In this document: positions 1 to 8,300 of the stretch, piece after piece
Numbering within the stretch: the stretch's first letter is position 1
Layout: each line of letters opens with the position of its first letter
Source of the DNA: Bacteroides reticulotermitis JCM 10512
Lineage (GTDB): Bacteria > Bacteroidota > Bacteroidia > Bacteroidales > Bacteroidaceae
Reading direction: 5' to 3'
DNA length: 64,000 bases
NCBI RefSeq assembly: GCF_000517545.1
Contig: NZ_BAIV01000003.1
Span: 124,001 to 188,000, forward strand
Translations under genes and position numbers: made by a program
The notes under the pieces: generated by a model
Database searches by the model: none
What the model saw: only the letters and a program-made list of their open reading frames with translations
What the model was told of the DNA's origin: nothing

Positions 1-54
1 GTACGAAAATGTTTTTATATTCGCACATTAAATTAATATTAAATATAAAAAAAG

Positions 55-495
55 ATGGGAAAGAGTACAATTCTGCAAGACTTTAGGGCCTTTGCGATGA
101 AGGGGAATGTGGTAGATATGGCAGTCGGTGTAATTATCGGTGGAGCTTTCGGAAAGATTGTGTCTTCGGTTGTTGCCGATGTGATTATGCCGCCCCTAGG
201 TTTATTGATAGGTGGAGTGAATTTCACGGATTTGAAATGGGTGATGAAACCTGCTGAAATGATAGACGGAAAAGAGATCGCAGCCGTTAGCTTGAACTAC
301 GGTCATTTTTTGCAGGCGACATTTGATTTCCTGATTATCGCATTCTCTATTTTTATGTTTATCCGCTTGTTGATGAAGCTGACAACGAAGAAGAAAGAAG
401 AAGAACCTGCCGCACCTGCCGCACCTCCCGCTCCGACTAAAGAAGAAGTCTTACTGTCGGAAATACGTGATTTGCTGAAGGAAAAGAAAGCTTAA
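55..495 (+). CDS. mscL: Large-conductance mechanosensitive channel MscL
   Basis: This inner-membrane channel opens under membrane tension and releases solutes during hypo-osmotic shock. The 146-residue product has the family layout: an N-terminal amphipathic stretch, a Gly-rich first membrane helix around residues 18-45 ([17 protein letters not shown]), a periplasmic loop, a second membrane helix around residues 88-107, and a charged cytoplasmic C-terminal helix ([16 protein letters not shown]). An Ala/Pro linker (residues about 120-128) precedes that helix. Length is close to the usual 130-150 residues. It stands alone, with an A/T-rich leader and no clear Shine-Dalgarno sequence. Identification rests on the family-typical helix 1. 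Confidence 0.96.
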   Translation: MGKSTILQDFRAFAMKGNVVDMAVGVIIGGAFGKIVSSVVADVIMPPLGLLIGGVNFTDLKWVMKPAEMIDGKEIAAVSLNYGHFLQATFDFLIIAFSIFMFIRLLMKLTTKKKEEEPAAPAAPPAPTKEEVLLSEIRDLLKEKKA

Positions 496-572
496 GCACT
501 AGTTTAGAAGAGGGGATTCCGAAGTAATACTCAGAGTCCCTTCCACTTGCTTTATGCGAAGATCTTATCAGC

Positions 573-1268
573 TTATTTAAGTTGGTATTTTATTCTTTGA
601 TACTTACGTAATGTTTCGTTTTGCAGTTGTTGTAGCAAGCTGATTTCAAGGGATAGTTTGCGAAGCTCTACATTGTTCTCCTGTAAGGTTTTCTTGTCTG
701 CGTAGCCAATAATACCGGAAGGCATTACGCGTTGGGCTTCTTCGTGCTCTTTGAGCATATAACGTACTGTAGCAATGCGGTAGGCTCGTAAGGCAATTTG
801 TTCGTTGTTGCGTAGTTTTTGATATTTCTTGTCATCATTCCAGAGTCGTGAATAGACGGTGCTTAAAGCAGCGCTTGCATTTTTGCGTTCTATTTCGGAC
901 CTAGCTATTCTGCGTTGTTCATCAGCTTTTGCATAGTCTGGGTATTGTCTCATGTGCTTCTCTAATATTTCCTTTGCCTTCAAGTAAGCATTTTCTTGTG
1001 GCTTAAGCTCTTTGGGCTTCCTTTCGTAGGTTAATACTTTGAGATAGTCTTCGCTTTTGATGCTGATTGTTTTCCCCGAACGCTCGCAGAAATCTAAGTA
1101 GTCTTCCATCAATAGCCAGCTATGGGATAATTGTTTTTGTTGTAAGTCTTTGTTAATCTCCTGTAGGGAGTTATCAAGTTGTTCCAATGTTTGTGCGGAT
1201 GCTTTGAATACGGTGCTGGAACTTAGGAAGCAAATGCTTAGTAAAAAGAATAATTTGGTCGTCTTCAT
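573..1268 (-). CDS. Secreted hypothetical protein, helical
   Basis: I do not recognise the family. The 231-residue product starts with a signal peptide (LFFLLSICFLSSS, Ala-rich cleavage region near residue 25), so it is probably periplasmic. The rest is Lys/Glu/Gln/Leu-rich and probably almost all helical, with coiled-coil-like stretches at both ends (LEQLDNSLQEINKDLQQKQ near residues 28-46; LRKLSLEISLLQQLQNETL near the C-terminus). It has no catalytic motif that I can see. It is a single gene between mscL and guaA with its own TAnnTTTG element on the minus strand (1305-1312). An adaptor or chaperone-like role would be a guess. Confidence 0.75.
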   Translation of the reverse strand: MKTTKLFFLLSICFLSSSTVFKASAQTLEQLDNSLQEINKDLQQKQLSHSWLLMEDYLDFCERSGKTISIKSEDYLKVLTYERKPKELKPQENAYLKAKEILEKHMRQYPDYAKADEQRRIARSEIERKNASAALSTVYSRLWNDDKKYQKLRNNEQIALRAYRIATVRYMLKEHEEAQRVMPSGIIGYADKKTLQENNVELRKLSLEISLLQQLQNETLRKYQRIKYQLK

Positions 1269-1304
1269 AAATGGTACAGTCGATTTGTTGGTTATTTAAT
1301 TCTA

Positions 1305-1312
1305 CAAATATA
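1305..1312 (-). promoter_or_regulatory. Bacteroidetes -7 promoter element for the hypothetical gene
   Basis: Read on the minus strand this is TATATTTG, matching the TAnnTTTG -7 element, 37 nt upstream of the start at 1268. A clear TTTG -33 element is not visible at the expected distance. Confidence 0.5.
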
Positions 1313-1354
1313 GTTTTTTCCGAAGATTATTCAAGCAGATTGCTTTCTTTTTCT

Positions 1355-1362
1355 TATTTTTG
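1355..1362 (+). promoter_or_regulatory. Bacteroidetes -7 promoter element for guaA
   Basis: TATTTTTG fits the TAnnTTTG -7 consensus and lies 31 nt upstream of the guaA ATG. No good TTTG is seen 19-21 nt upstream. Confidence 0.5.
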
Positions 1363-1393
1363 CAAATCATTTATTTAAAATCCATACATTGAT

Positions 1394-2916
1394 ATGCAGG
1401 AAAAGATAGTAATTCTTGATTTCGGTTCGCAGACTACGCAGTTGATCGGTCGCCGTGTTCGCGAATTGGATACGTATTGTGAAATTGTTCCTTATAACAA
1501 ATTTCCCAAAGAAGACACGACTATTAAAGGAGTTATCCTCTCCGGAAGTCCGTTCTCAGTTTATGATGAGAATGCCTTTAAAATTGATTTGAGTGAGATT
1601 CGTGGTAAATATCCTATTTTAGGGATTTGCTATGGAGCACAGTTTATGTCGTATAGCAACGGAGGAAAAGTTGAACCCGCCGGAACACGTGAATATGGAC
1701 GTGCCCATTTGGCTTCTTTCTGCAAAGACAATGAACTGTTCAAAGGAGTGCGTGATAACAGTCAAGTGTGGATGAGTCACGGAGACACAATTACCGCCAT
1801 ACCCGACAACTTCAAAGTGATTGCTTCTACCGATAAGGTAGAGATTGCCGCTTACCAAGTAGAAGGAGAATCTATCTGGGGAGTACAATTCCATCCGGAG
1901 GTTTTCCATACTGAAGACGGAACGCAGATATTGAAGAACTTTGTGGTAGATGTTTGCGGATGTAAGCAAGACTGGTCACCGGCTAGTTTCATCGAGAGCA
2001 CAGTTGTTGAGTTGAAAAAGCAGCTCGGTGATGATAAAGTCGTATTGGCTTTAAGTGGCGGTGTAGACTCTTCGGTAGCTGCTGTGCTATTGAATAGAGC
2101 AATCGGTAAAAATCTGACTTGTATCTTTGTCGATCACGGTATGCTTCGTAAGAATGAGTTTAAGAATGTACTGATTGATTATGACTGCTTGGGTTTGAAC
2201 GTGATAGGTGTAGATGCCAGCAAAAAGTTTTTTGCTGAACTGGCAGGAGTAACCGATCCCGAGCACAAACGTAAGATTATAGGTAAGGGCTTCATTGATG
2301 TATTCGATGAGGAAGCTCATAAAATAAAAGATGTAAAATGGCTTGCACAAGGAACGATTTATCCGGATTGCATCGAGTCATTGTCTATCACAGGTACGGT
2401 TATTAAGAGCCATCATAATGTAGGAGGCTTGCCTGAGAAAATGCATTTGAAACTCTGCGAACCATTAAGACTGTTGTTTAAAGATGAAGTTCGTCGTGTA
2501 GGTCGGCAACTAGGTATGCCGGAACATTTGATCGGACGCCATCCTTTCCCGGGTCCGGGTTTAGCAGTACGTATCTTGGGTGATATTACTCCGGAGAAGG
2601 TAAGTATTTTGCAAGACGCGGATGATGTTTTTATTCAAGGTTTGCGCGACTGGGGCTTGTATGATCAAGTATGGCAGGCAGGAGTTATCTTGCTTCCTGT
2701 GCAATCAGTTGGCGTGATGGGAGATGAACGTACCTATGAAAGAGCAGTTGCGTTGCGTGCTGTTACTTCTACGGATGCGATGACTGCCGATTGGCTCATC
2801 TGCCTTACGACTTTATGGGTAAGATTTCGAACGATATTATAAATAAGGTGAAAGGGGTAAACCGTGTAACCTATGACATTAGTTCCAAACCGCCTGCAAC
2901 AATCGAGTGGGAATAA
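1394..2916 (+). CDS. guaA: GMP synthase (glutamine-hydrolysing), frameshifted near its 3' end
   Basis: GuaA converts XMP, ATP and glutamine to GMP. The class I glutamine amidotransferase domain comes first, with nucleophile Cys79 in GICYGAQ and a downstream FHPE motif. The ATP-pyrophosphatase domain follows with the PP-loop LSGGVDSS near residue 219, then the C-terminal dimerisation domain. As given, the frame ends at 2842 after 482 residues with a foreign tail. One missing G after 2794 (GATTGG then CTC, where TGG GCT is expected) explains this. Restoring it continues the frame to TAA at 2914-2916 and ends in [12 protein letters not shown], giving 507 residues. GuaA is hard to lose, so I favour a sequence error. 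A hairpin terminator follows. Confidence 0.95.
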
Positions 2917-2943
2917 CTCTTACTTTTTAAACGAACTATCAAT

Positions 2944-2979
2944 AGCCCTGACTTTCTATAAGTTGGGGCTGTTTTTTTT
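2944..2979 (+). terminator. Rho-independent terminator of guaA
   Basis: An 11-bp stem including two G-T pairs (2944-2954 with 2960-2970) is followed by eight T residues. It lies 28 nt after the reconstructed guaA stop, which supports the longer gene end. Confidence 0.85.
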
Positions 2980-3108
2980 GAATGGATATCTTATCTCTCT
3001 CATAGAGGTTATTTTGCAACATAATCTATCACCACCTATCACAATAATTACTTATTATGGTAGTGTCCCGGATATATCAAAAGAAATAAGAGAGGGGTGG
3101 CTCTCGGG

Positions 3109-3792
3109 TTATTGAGGTAGATAATTAAGCAAAAGCTGTCCGTCCGGAATTGCAATTTCTTTTCTGTGGAGTGTTAACAATCCCTCTTCCTGCATCCTGT
3201 TTAAGGCTCTGGATGTATTGAGCCGAGTATTATCTATACAGCGAGCCAAGTCATCCATTTTGACTTTCAGAAGCTTCTCTCCTTGAGGTTTTTCCACATG
3301 CATCAATATAAAACGGATAATCTTTTCTTCAAGACTGTTGGTGGGTTCGTTCCACAGGCGAGCATATAAATTTTGCGCCCGACTGCTAACGATATTCATA
3401 TAGTTGAGCCTAAATATCTCGTAGTTGAACAGATCATTCAATACGAATTCTTTATTTATACTCACTGTATGCGCTTTGGTCTCTGCTACGTACGAAGAGG
3501 CGTAAACCGTGTTAAGTCCGAACAACGATTGAGGTTCGATTAGATGAGGAGCTTGTATTTGCTCTATAAATGTATATAGGTCTTTGTAAGTTGTGACGGC
3601 AGATATCTCTCCTTTCAACAGAAAGCAGAGTTTGGTACAAGGGCTGCCACTTCCTTGAATCGTTTCACCCACCCTGTGTTTAACAAAGTGAAGTTTTACT
3701 TTTTCCAAGATACTGGTAAAGTCCTCGTGGCATAGTCCCTGAAATAAAGGCAATTGAAGTAAAGTATCGAACATTGTTTCCATATGCTGCAT
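3109..3792 (-). CDS. Crp/Fnr-family transcriptional regulator
   Basis: This is a cytoplasmic DNA-binding regulator of 227 residues. The N-terminal half is a cyclic-nucleotide-binding-like beta-roll ([20 protein letters not shown] near residues 43-62). A dimerisation helix follows, and the C-terminal part is a winged helix-turn-helix ([29 protein letters not shown]). The cysteines are not arranged as in FNR iron-sulfur proteins, and I do not see the Crp phosphate-binding RxS signature clearly, so the effector is unknown. Two in-frame ATGs lie close together at the start (MQHMETMFD), and the second or third Met is as good a choice. It is convergent with guaA and divergent from the 470-bp gap before the MarC gene. 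Confidence 0.85.
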   Translation of the reverse strand: MQHMETMFDTLLQLPLFQGLCHEDFTSILEKVKLHFVKHRVGETIQGSGSPCTKLCFLLKGEISAVTTYKDLYTFIEQIQAPHLIEPQSLFGLNTVYASSYVAETKAHTVSINKEFVLNDLFNYEIFRLNYMNIVSSRAQNLYARLWNEPTNSLEEKIIRFILMHVEKPQGEKLLKVKMDDLARCIDNTRLNTSRALNRMQEEGLLTLHRKEIAIPDGQLLLNYLPQ

Positions 3793-4239
3793 CTCAATCA
3801 GATCATTTTATTCCTTACAAATTTACTCATAATCCTTTTTTAGTGCTAATAATGTGGCTTTCTTTTTATTTTTTTATTGTTTGGAGCAATAAAATAGACA
3901 ATCTTTGTATAGACCTAAAAGGTTTTGTATCTGTATGGGGGGCGTGTTTGCGGCGATGAAAATCGGCTAACGCTTTGTAAAGATAGGAAAAATAGAACAC
4001 TTTTCAAAAAACTTTTGATTTTTAACTATGCTGGAATAAGAAACTCATTTGTTCGGTTTTTATGGGATCTCTTTGTAAGAGATAGCTCTGGTAATCGACT
4101 TTATAGATGTGGCTATCATGATTATCAAGAAAAGGCTGCTTGTCTTTCTGTTTCAGTCAGGTATAAAGAGTTAACGATGAGACTGTGAAGTATTCGTTCA
4201 AAGGGATCGATTTGTTATTCCATTTTTAGTTTTTTTTTC
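3793..4239. other. Gene-free stretch, nothing firm seen
   Basis: This A/T-rich gap separates the Crp/Fnr gene and the MarC gene. A + frame at 3925-4188 is open, but it has no family resemblance and a Cys/Arg/Leu mix unlike neighbouring proteins. An element AATCTTTG at 3900-3907 with TTTG at 3880-3883 is a poor promoter match. I see no RNA gene. Confidence 0.4.
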
Positions 4240-4247
4240 TATCTTTG
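4240..4247 (+). promoter_or_regulatory. -7 element and strong RBS before the MarC gene
   Basis: TATCTTTG fits TAnnTTTG. A TTTG at 4211-4214 lies 25 nt upstream, longer than the usual 19-21. Unusually for this window, a strong AGGAGGG Shine-Dalgarno sequence (4257-4263) sits 3 nt before the ATG and fixes that start. Confidence 0.5.
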
Positions 4248-4266
4248 TATAAAAAAGGAGGGAACT

Positions 4267-4866
4267 ATGTTTGCAGGTTTTAATTGGCAGCAGTTGATTA
4301 GCGCGTTTATCGTACTTTTTGCGGTAATTGATATTATCGGTTCTATACCTATCATTATTAACCTTAAGGAAAAAGGTAAAAGTGTCAATGCGCTGAAAGC
4401 TACGCTTATCTCTTTTGCATTGCTGATAGGGTTCTTCTATGCAGGCGATATGATGTTGAAACTGTTTCATGTAGATATCGAATCTTTTGCAATAGCCGGT
4501 GCATTTGTTATCTTCCTCATGTCTTTGGAAATGATTCTGGATGTTGAAATCTTTAAGAATCAAGGTCCCATCAAAGAAGCAACGTTAGTTCCGTTGGTCT
4601 TTCCCTTGCTGGCTGGTGCCGGTGCTTTCACGACCTTACTTTCTCTACGTGCAGAGTATGCTGAAATTAATATTCTGATCGCATTACTGCTTAATATGAT
4701 CTGGGTTTATTTTGTAGTTAGTATGACCGGGCGAGTTGAACGCTTTTTCGGTAAAGGTGGAATTTATATCATCCGTAAGTTCTTCGGTATCATTCTGCTG
4801 GCTATCTCCGTCCGACTGTTCACGGCTAATATAACTCAGTTGATAGAAGCCTTGCAACAAAAATAG
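4267..4866 (+). CDS. MarC family (UPF0056) integral membrane protein
   Basis: The 199-residue protein has about six hydrophobic helices and the MarC-family features FAVIDIIGSIPI in helix 1 and a Gly/Ala-rich FPLLAGAGAFTTLLSL segment near residues 117-132. The family sits in the inner membrane. Its substrate is not established; it was once linked to multiple antibiotic resistance, but that link is weak. Length is typical (about 190-220). The gene is single. A weak hairpin follows the stop. Confidence 0.9.
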   Translation: MFAGFNWQQLISAFIVLFAVIDIIGSIPIIINLKEKGKSVNALKATLISFALLIGFFYAGDMMLKLFHVDIESFAIAGAFVIFLMSLEMILDVEIFKNQGPIKEATLVPLVFPLLAGAGAFTTLLSLRAEYAEINILIALLLNMIWVYFVVSMTGRVERFFGKGGIYIIRKFFGIILLAISVRLFTANITQLIEALQQK

Positions 4867-5003
4867 AAACACCCTATAAATAAGCTCGTGTTTTCTTGCC
4901 CGCATTCCATTGTTTTTTGTACTTTTGAGCATTCTGTATCAGCTTCTCACTGAGGTGGTAAGCTATTATTATCCGAGGAAAAGAGATACAAACTTAGAAC
5001 AGA

Positions 5004-5050
5004 ATCCGAATACATTACAGAACGAGATCCCCTGTTGTCCGTATTCGGAT
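5004..5050 (+). other. Hairpin-forming leader upstream of the ECF sigma gene
   Basis: ATCCGAATAC (5004-5013) is the perfect complement of GTATTCGGAT (5041-5050), with a 27-nt loop. It lies about 85 nt before the sigma factor start in a gap of about 270 bp without genes. There is no T-tract, so it is not an ordinary terminator. It could be an RNA leader structure or an operator. Confidence 0.5.
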
Positions 5051-5135
5051 CTATACACAGACCAGTCATTTCCCGGAGACTATGTATATTAGCGGAAAAA
5101 GAATGAAGAAAAAATGATCAGGAAATGATTGCGAT

Positions 5136-5657
5136 ATGAAAAAACGTACCCCGAGCCCGAAAATAACGGAAGATGAGTTTGACCAGATATATAGGAAGTA
5201 CTATTCGAGGCTCTTTTATTATGCTTATGGTTTTATAGAAGACTCGGAAGTATGCCGAGATCTTGTTTCGGATGTTTTCGGACAAGCCTGGGAGAATATG
5301 GCCCGTCTGGAATCGGCAACTGTGGGAAGTTATCTATACTCATGCGTACGCAATAAATGCATCGACTATCTGCGACACGATCAGGCAGCACGGCAATATG
5401 CGGAATACTTTCGAGAGGTAGCCGAGGAAGAAGAAGGCATGACACCTGAAGAGATGGAAGAACGGTTCTTTGCCGTGAAGCAAATTATCGCCGAACTGCC
5501 GCCGCGCACCCGTTTTGTACTGGAGCAGTGCTACTTCAACAATAAGAAATATCAAGAGGTGGCCGATATCTTAGATATAACTTCCAGTGCCGTGAAAAAA
5601 CATATAATGAAGGCATTTGCCATCTTGCGCGAGCGATTATCTGTTATTAAATCGTAA
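5136..5657 (+). CDS. ECF-type RNA polymerase sigma factor
   Basis: The 173-residue protein has sigma region 2 (residues about 12-80, with FDQIYRKYYSRLFYYAYGF and SYLYSCVRNKCIDYLRH) and region 4 (about 115-170, with LPPRTRFVLEQCYFNNKKY and a helix-turn-helix in VADILDITSSAVKKHIMKA). Regions 1 and 3 are absent, as expected for ECF factors. It is followed 55 nt later by a FecR-type anti-sigma gene, so the pair should work as a trans-envelope switch. The likely sensor is the STN-bearing SusC at 12.3-15.7 kb, whose operon points towards this pair from the other strand. That partnership is inferred from position. Confidence 0.93.
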   Translation: MKKRTPSPKITEDEFDQIYRKYYSRLFYYAYGFIEDSEVCRDLVSDVFGQAWENMARLESATVGSYLYSCVRNKCIDYLRHDQAARQYAEYFREVAEEEEGMTPEEMEERFFAVKQIIAELPPRTRFVLEQCYFNNKKYQEVADILDITSSAVKKHIMKAFAILRERLSVIKS

Positions 5658-5712
5658 AAACGGGTACCTAAAAGGAGCCAAGCCCGTATTATATATAATA
5701 AGTCATAGTTAT

Positions 5713-6783
5713 ATGATAGAACATTTGGAGAATAAAGAAGACGCCCGTCTGATTTTGGACTGTAAGCGGGCGATGGCCATGGAAAAAGTTCCCCTCCCTG
5801 ATGTGGAAGAGGAACGGAAACGATTTCGGGAAAGTCGGAATCGCCACCAGGTTAACCAGTATAATACGAAGAAAATATTGAGGCTGAGGCGATGGTCTAT
5901 TGTTGCCTCCATAGCTGCTGTTATATTCTTGGGATTGTTTCTAGGAGTATTCCTTTATCACCCTCCCGTGGTGCAGGTACAAGTATTTGTTGCCGACCAG
6001 ACAGCTAAAGATCCTAAATTAAACTTTGGAGATATCACTTATGTGATTAAAGAAGAAACGCCGAATCATCAGTTGTTTGCGCAAGGTATTGTGGCCACGC
6101 GGCAAACACTCGATTTACGCGCCAAGCATGGCACACAACCCCTTAAAGAGCAGTTGCAGACATTGACCACGCCTTGCGGACAAGACTATACGGTGATCTT
6201 GTCCGATGGAACGACCGTCCTGCTAAATGCTGCCAGTCAACTGACTTTTCCTGATATTTTTGTGAAAGATCAGCGCATTGTCCATCTCAAGGGAGAAGCT
6301 TATTTCGATGTGGCGCCTGATAAAGAACATCCCTTTATTGTGAAAACTGATTATTTTGAGACAGCGGTACTTGGAACCAAGTTCAATGTTCGTTCCTACT
6401 CAAAGGTCGATGCGCATGTTACCTTATTTGAGGGCAAGGTCAAAGTGACTAATGAGAAGACAGGCACATTAACCTTGCAACCGGAAGAGCAGGCCACACT
6501 ATCCGAAGAGGGAGGACTCTCAAAGCAGGCCGTCGATATTTATCCGTATCTGGAGTGGCAAAAGGGATACTTTTATTTTGATAATGTATCGTTGGTGGAG
6601 ATTATGCAAGAGTTAGGGCGTTGGTATAACGTCGACATCATATTTGAAAACGATAAGATACTGGATTATAAAATGCACTTTGCCGCTAATCGTACGGAAG
6701 ATGTGATGTATGCCATTCGCAACCTGAATGCGCTTAAGATATTCTATGTGACTTTGGACGGAAATCGAATTGTTATTCGCTGA
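5713..6783 (+). CDS. FecR-family anti-sigma factor
   Basis: I start the gene at the ATG at 5713 (MIEHLENKEDARLIL), giving 356 residues. The longer open frame from 5617 overlaps the sigma gene and adds an unlikely leader. Residues 1-60 are a charged cytoplasmic sigma-binding region, about 61-82 a single membrane helix (SIVASIAAVIFLGLFLGVF), and the remainder is periplasmic. The FecR domain carries LSDGTTVLLNAASQLTFP and LKGEAYFDVAPDKEHPFIV, and the C-terminal DUF4974-like domain includes WYNVDIIFENDKI. In known systems the periplasmic part contacts the signalling domain of an outer-membrane TonB receptor. The gene converges on the SusC operon across a shared terminator. Confidence 0.93.
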   Translation: MIEHLENKEDARLILDCKRAMAMEKVPLPDVEEERKRFRESRNRHQVNQYNTKKILRLRRWSIVASIAAVIFLGLFLGVFLYHPPVVQVQVFVADQTAKDPKLNFGDITYVIKEETPNHQLFAQGIVATRQTLDLRAKHGTQPLKEQLQTLTTPCGQDYTVILSDGTTVLLNAASQLTFPDIFVKDQRIVHLKGEAYFDVAPDKEHPFIVKTDYFETAVLGTKFNVRSYSKVDAHVTLFEGKVKVTNEKTGTLTLQPEEQATLSEEGGLSKQAVDIYPYLEWQKGYFYFDNVSLVEIMQELGRWYNVDIIFENDKILDYKMHFAANRTEDVMYAIRNLNALKIFYVTLDGNRIVIR

Positions 6784-6887
6784 ATTGGATCGATCGGGAG
6801 GAGAAGTCCCGGAGCCGAGCGAATTTCTCACCTGATACTAGGGGCACCAACTGGTTTACATACACTGCGCCTAGCAAGATAGTAAGA

Positions 6888-6919
6888 AAAGGAGCTGCTC
6901 ATTCTTGAACAGCTCCTTT
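6888..6919. terminator. Bidirectional terminator between fecR and the SusCD operon
   Basis: A 10-bp perfect stem (6888-6897 with 6910-6919) sits between the two convergent stop codons (6783 and 6941). A/T-rich flanks on both sides let it serve both transcripts. Confidence 0.75.
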
Positions 6920-6940
6920 CTTATTATCCCTTCTGACTGA

Positions 6941-8285
6941 TTATTTGCCGGAGTTTACTACTTTGTCGAGGAGTCTTTTTACATTCTCCGTATCTGAAGG
7001 CCGTGCGGCTGTACCCGATACGATATTGAAATCCGAGTCAATTAGAATGAAGCGTGGAATGGAGTGTATGTCCCAAGCATCTCCTACAGCAAATGGGTCG
7101 GTGCGATACTCTTTGATGTGTTCGGGAGTCTCGGATTTTTCGAGTTTGGCGCGCAACGGGCAACATCCACATCGATCGAGATACCGATAAACTGTATACC
7201 CGGATACTCTTCGCTTAATTTTTCAAAATGAGGTATTTGCGCCAGGCAAGGCATACACCAGGTAGCCCAAAAGTCGATAAAGAGCGGTTTGCCTTTGAGG
7301 TCACTGAGTTTGATCTTCTTTCCGGCAATGTTCTCCATCTCAATATCTATGGCAGGCTTTCCCGCCACCAGTTTGGCTTTCCGTTGAAGTTTGTCTGTGA
7401 AGGCTTGTTTGATGGAAGCATTCTGTATGCTTTTGGCAAAGGCTTCCATCTGCTCGTATTCCGTCTGATTCAACCTCTGGAATCTAGTGCGTCTCGTTTT
7501 TCGCAAGTAGCAGTTAGCTCCAAAAACGTTTTCGATTTGGGAAACCGGAATACGTTGGTCGTATTACATTCGGTTAAAAGCTGCCGTACCTCAGACAGAT
7601 CCAGATAACGGTCGGAGGCGGTCAACTCTTTCAATAAAGGTTCGATTACTGAGGTAACCGATTGATAAAAACGTTTCTTTTTCTCCAGTTTAAGCTCTTG
7701 CGGGTCTTTATATTCGGCCAATTGTCCCGTTTGGAAGAAGTTTAAGTATAGGCTAGCTCGGATTGCTTTCAGCCGGGTTGTTTCCATGTCGAGAAAATAG
7801 GAGTCGGCTTTCAGCTTCACTAATTCTTTTTGCCGTTCATTGATCGCGCTATCCACCTTTACTTTGCAGTTATCGAAAGTATCAACCTTCTTCAGTCCGA
7901 AGATCGACCAACCGTCCAACCCGGTCTTTTTATTCAGGTATTGATTCAATTCCGCTTTGCTTCCGGCGAAGGTCGTGCCGTGTGGAAGCATTCCGAAGTC
8001 GACTTTCATCTCATCACCGGGAGAAATATAAAGTAAGGTATGTCCCACGTCATAGTACCTGCCTTGTTTGACAGCTAGTTTAATGTTATACATGCCGTCA
8101 GCGTCTGCCACAAGCAGAGATGCTTTCTGAGGAAATACTTCTGTTGAAATGTCGACAAAAGTCATCTCTTTCTGAGGGACGCGAAAAGCCTTCATCGAAC
8201 CTGATAACTTTACATCGGTTTGGGCTGCACTTGCGCCTGCAAGCAGTAACCCTGCACCGAAGATGGTTGCTTTGATTATATTCAT
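6941..8285 (-). CDS. TlpA/AhpC-type thioredoxin-fold protein, two frameshifts
   Basis: This is the last gene of the first SusCD operon. It has a signal peptide ([20 protein letters not shown]), a helical middle of DUF4369 type, and a C-terminal thioredoxin domain with redox motif WATWCMPC. The frame breaks twice. Near 7474-7506 the reading moves from the N-terminal part into a frame containing [13 protein letters not shown]. At about 7154 (TGCGCGCC where TGG CGC GCC is expected) it moves into the frame encoding [16 protein letters not shown]. Restoring one base at each site gives 448 residues. The cis-Pro segment SIPRFILID lies in the last part. It is probably a periplasmic thiol reductase or resistance-type protein. 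Two losses could be real decay, but they match the window-wide pattern. Confidence 0.85.
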
Positions 8286-8300
8286 ATACTTATTTGTTTT

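Noticed and set aside
2760..2842. Programmed frameshift in guaA
   Set aside because: There is no slippery heptamer or stimulatory structure, and the same single-base loss affects many unrelated genes here.
2873..3115. 80-codon ORF after guaA
   Set aside because: It spans the restored guaA end and its terminator, so it is a shadow frame.
3925..4188. Small ORF of 87 codons between the Crp/Fnr and MarC genes
   Set aside because: There is no ribosome-binding site, the composition is odd, and I recognise no family.
6941..8285. Three separate genes in the thioredoxin-like region
   Set aside because: The pieces join into one signal-peptide protein with a complete thioredoxin fold once two single bases are restored.
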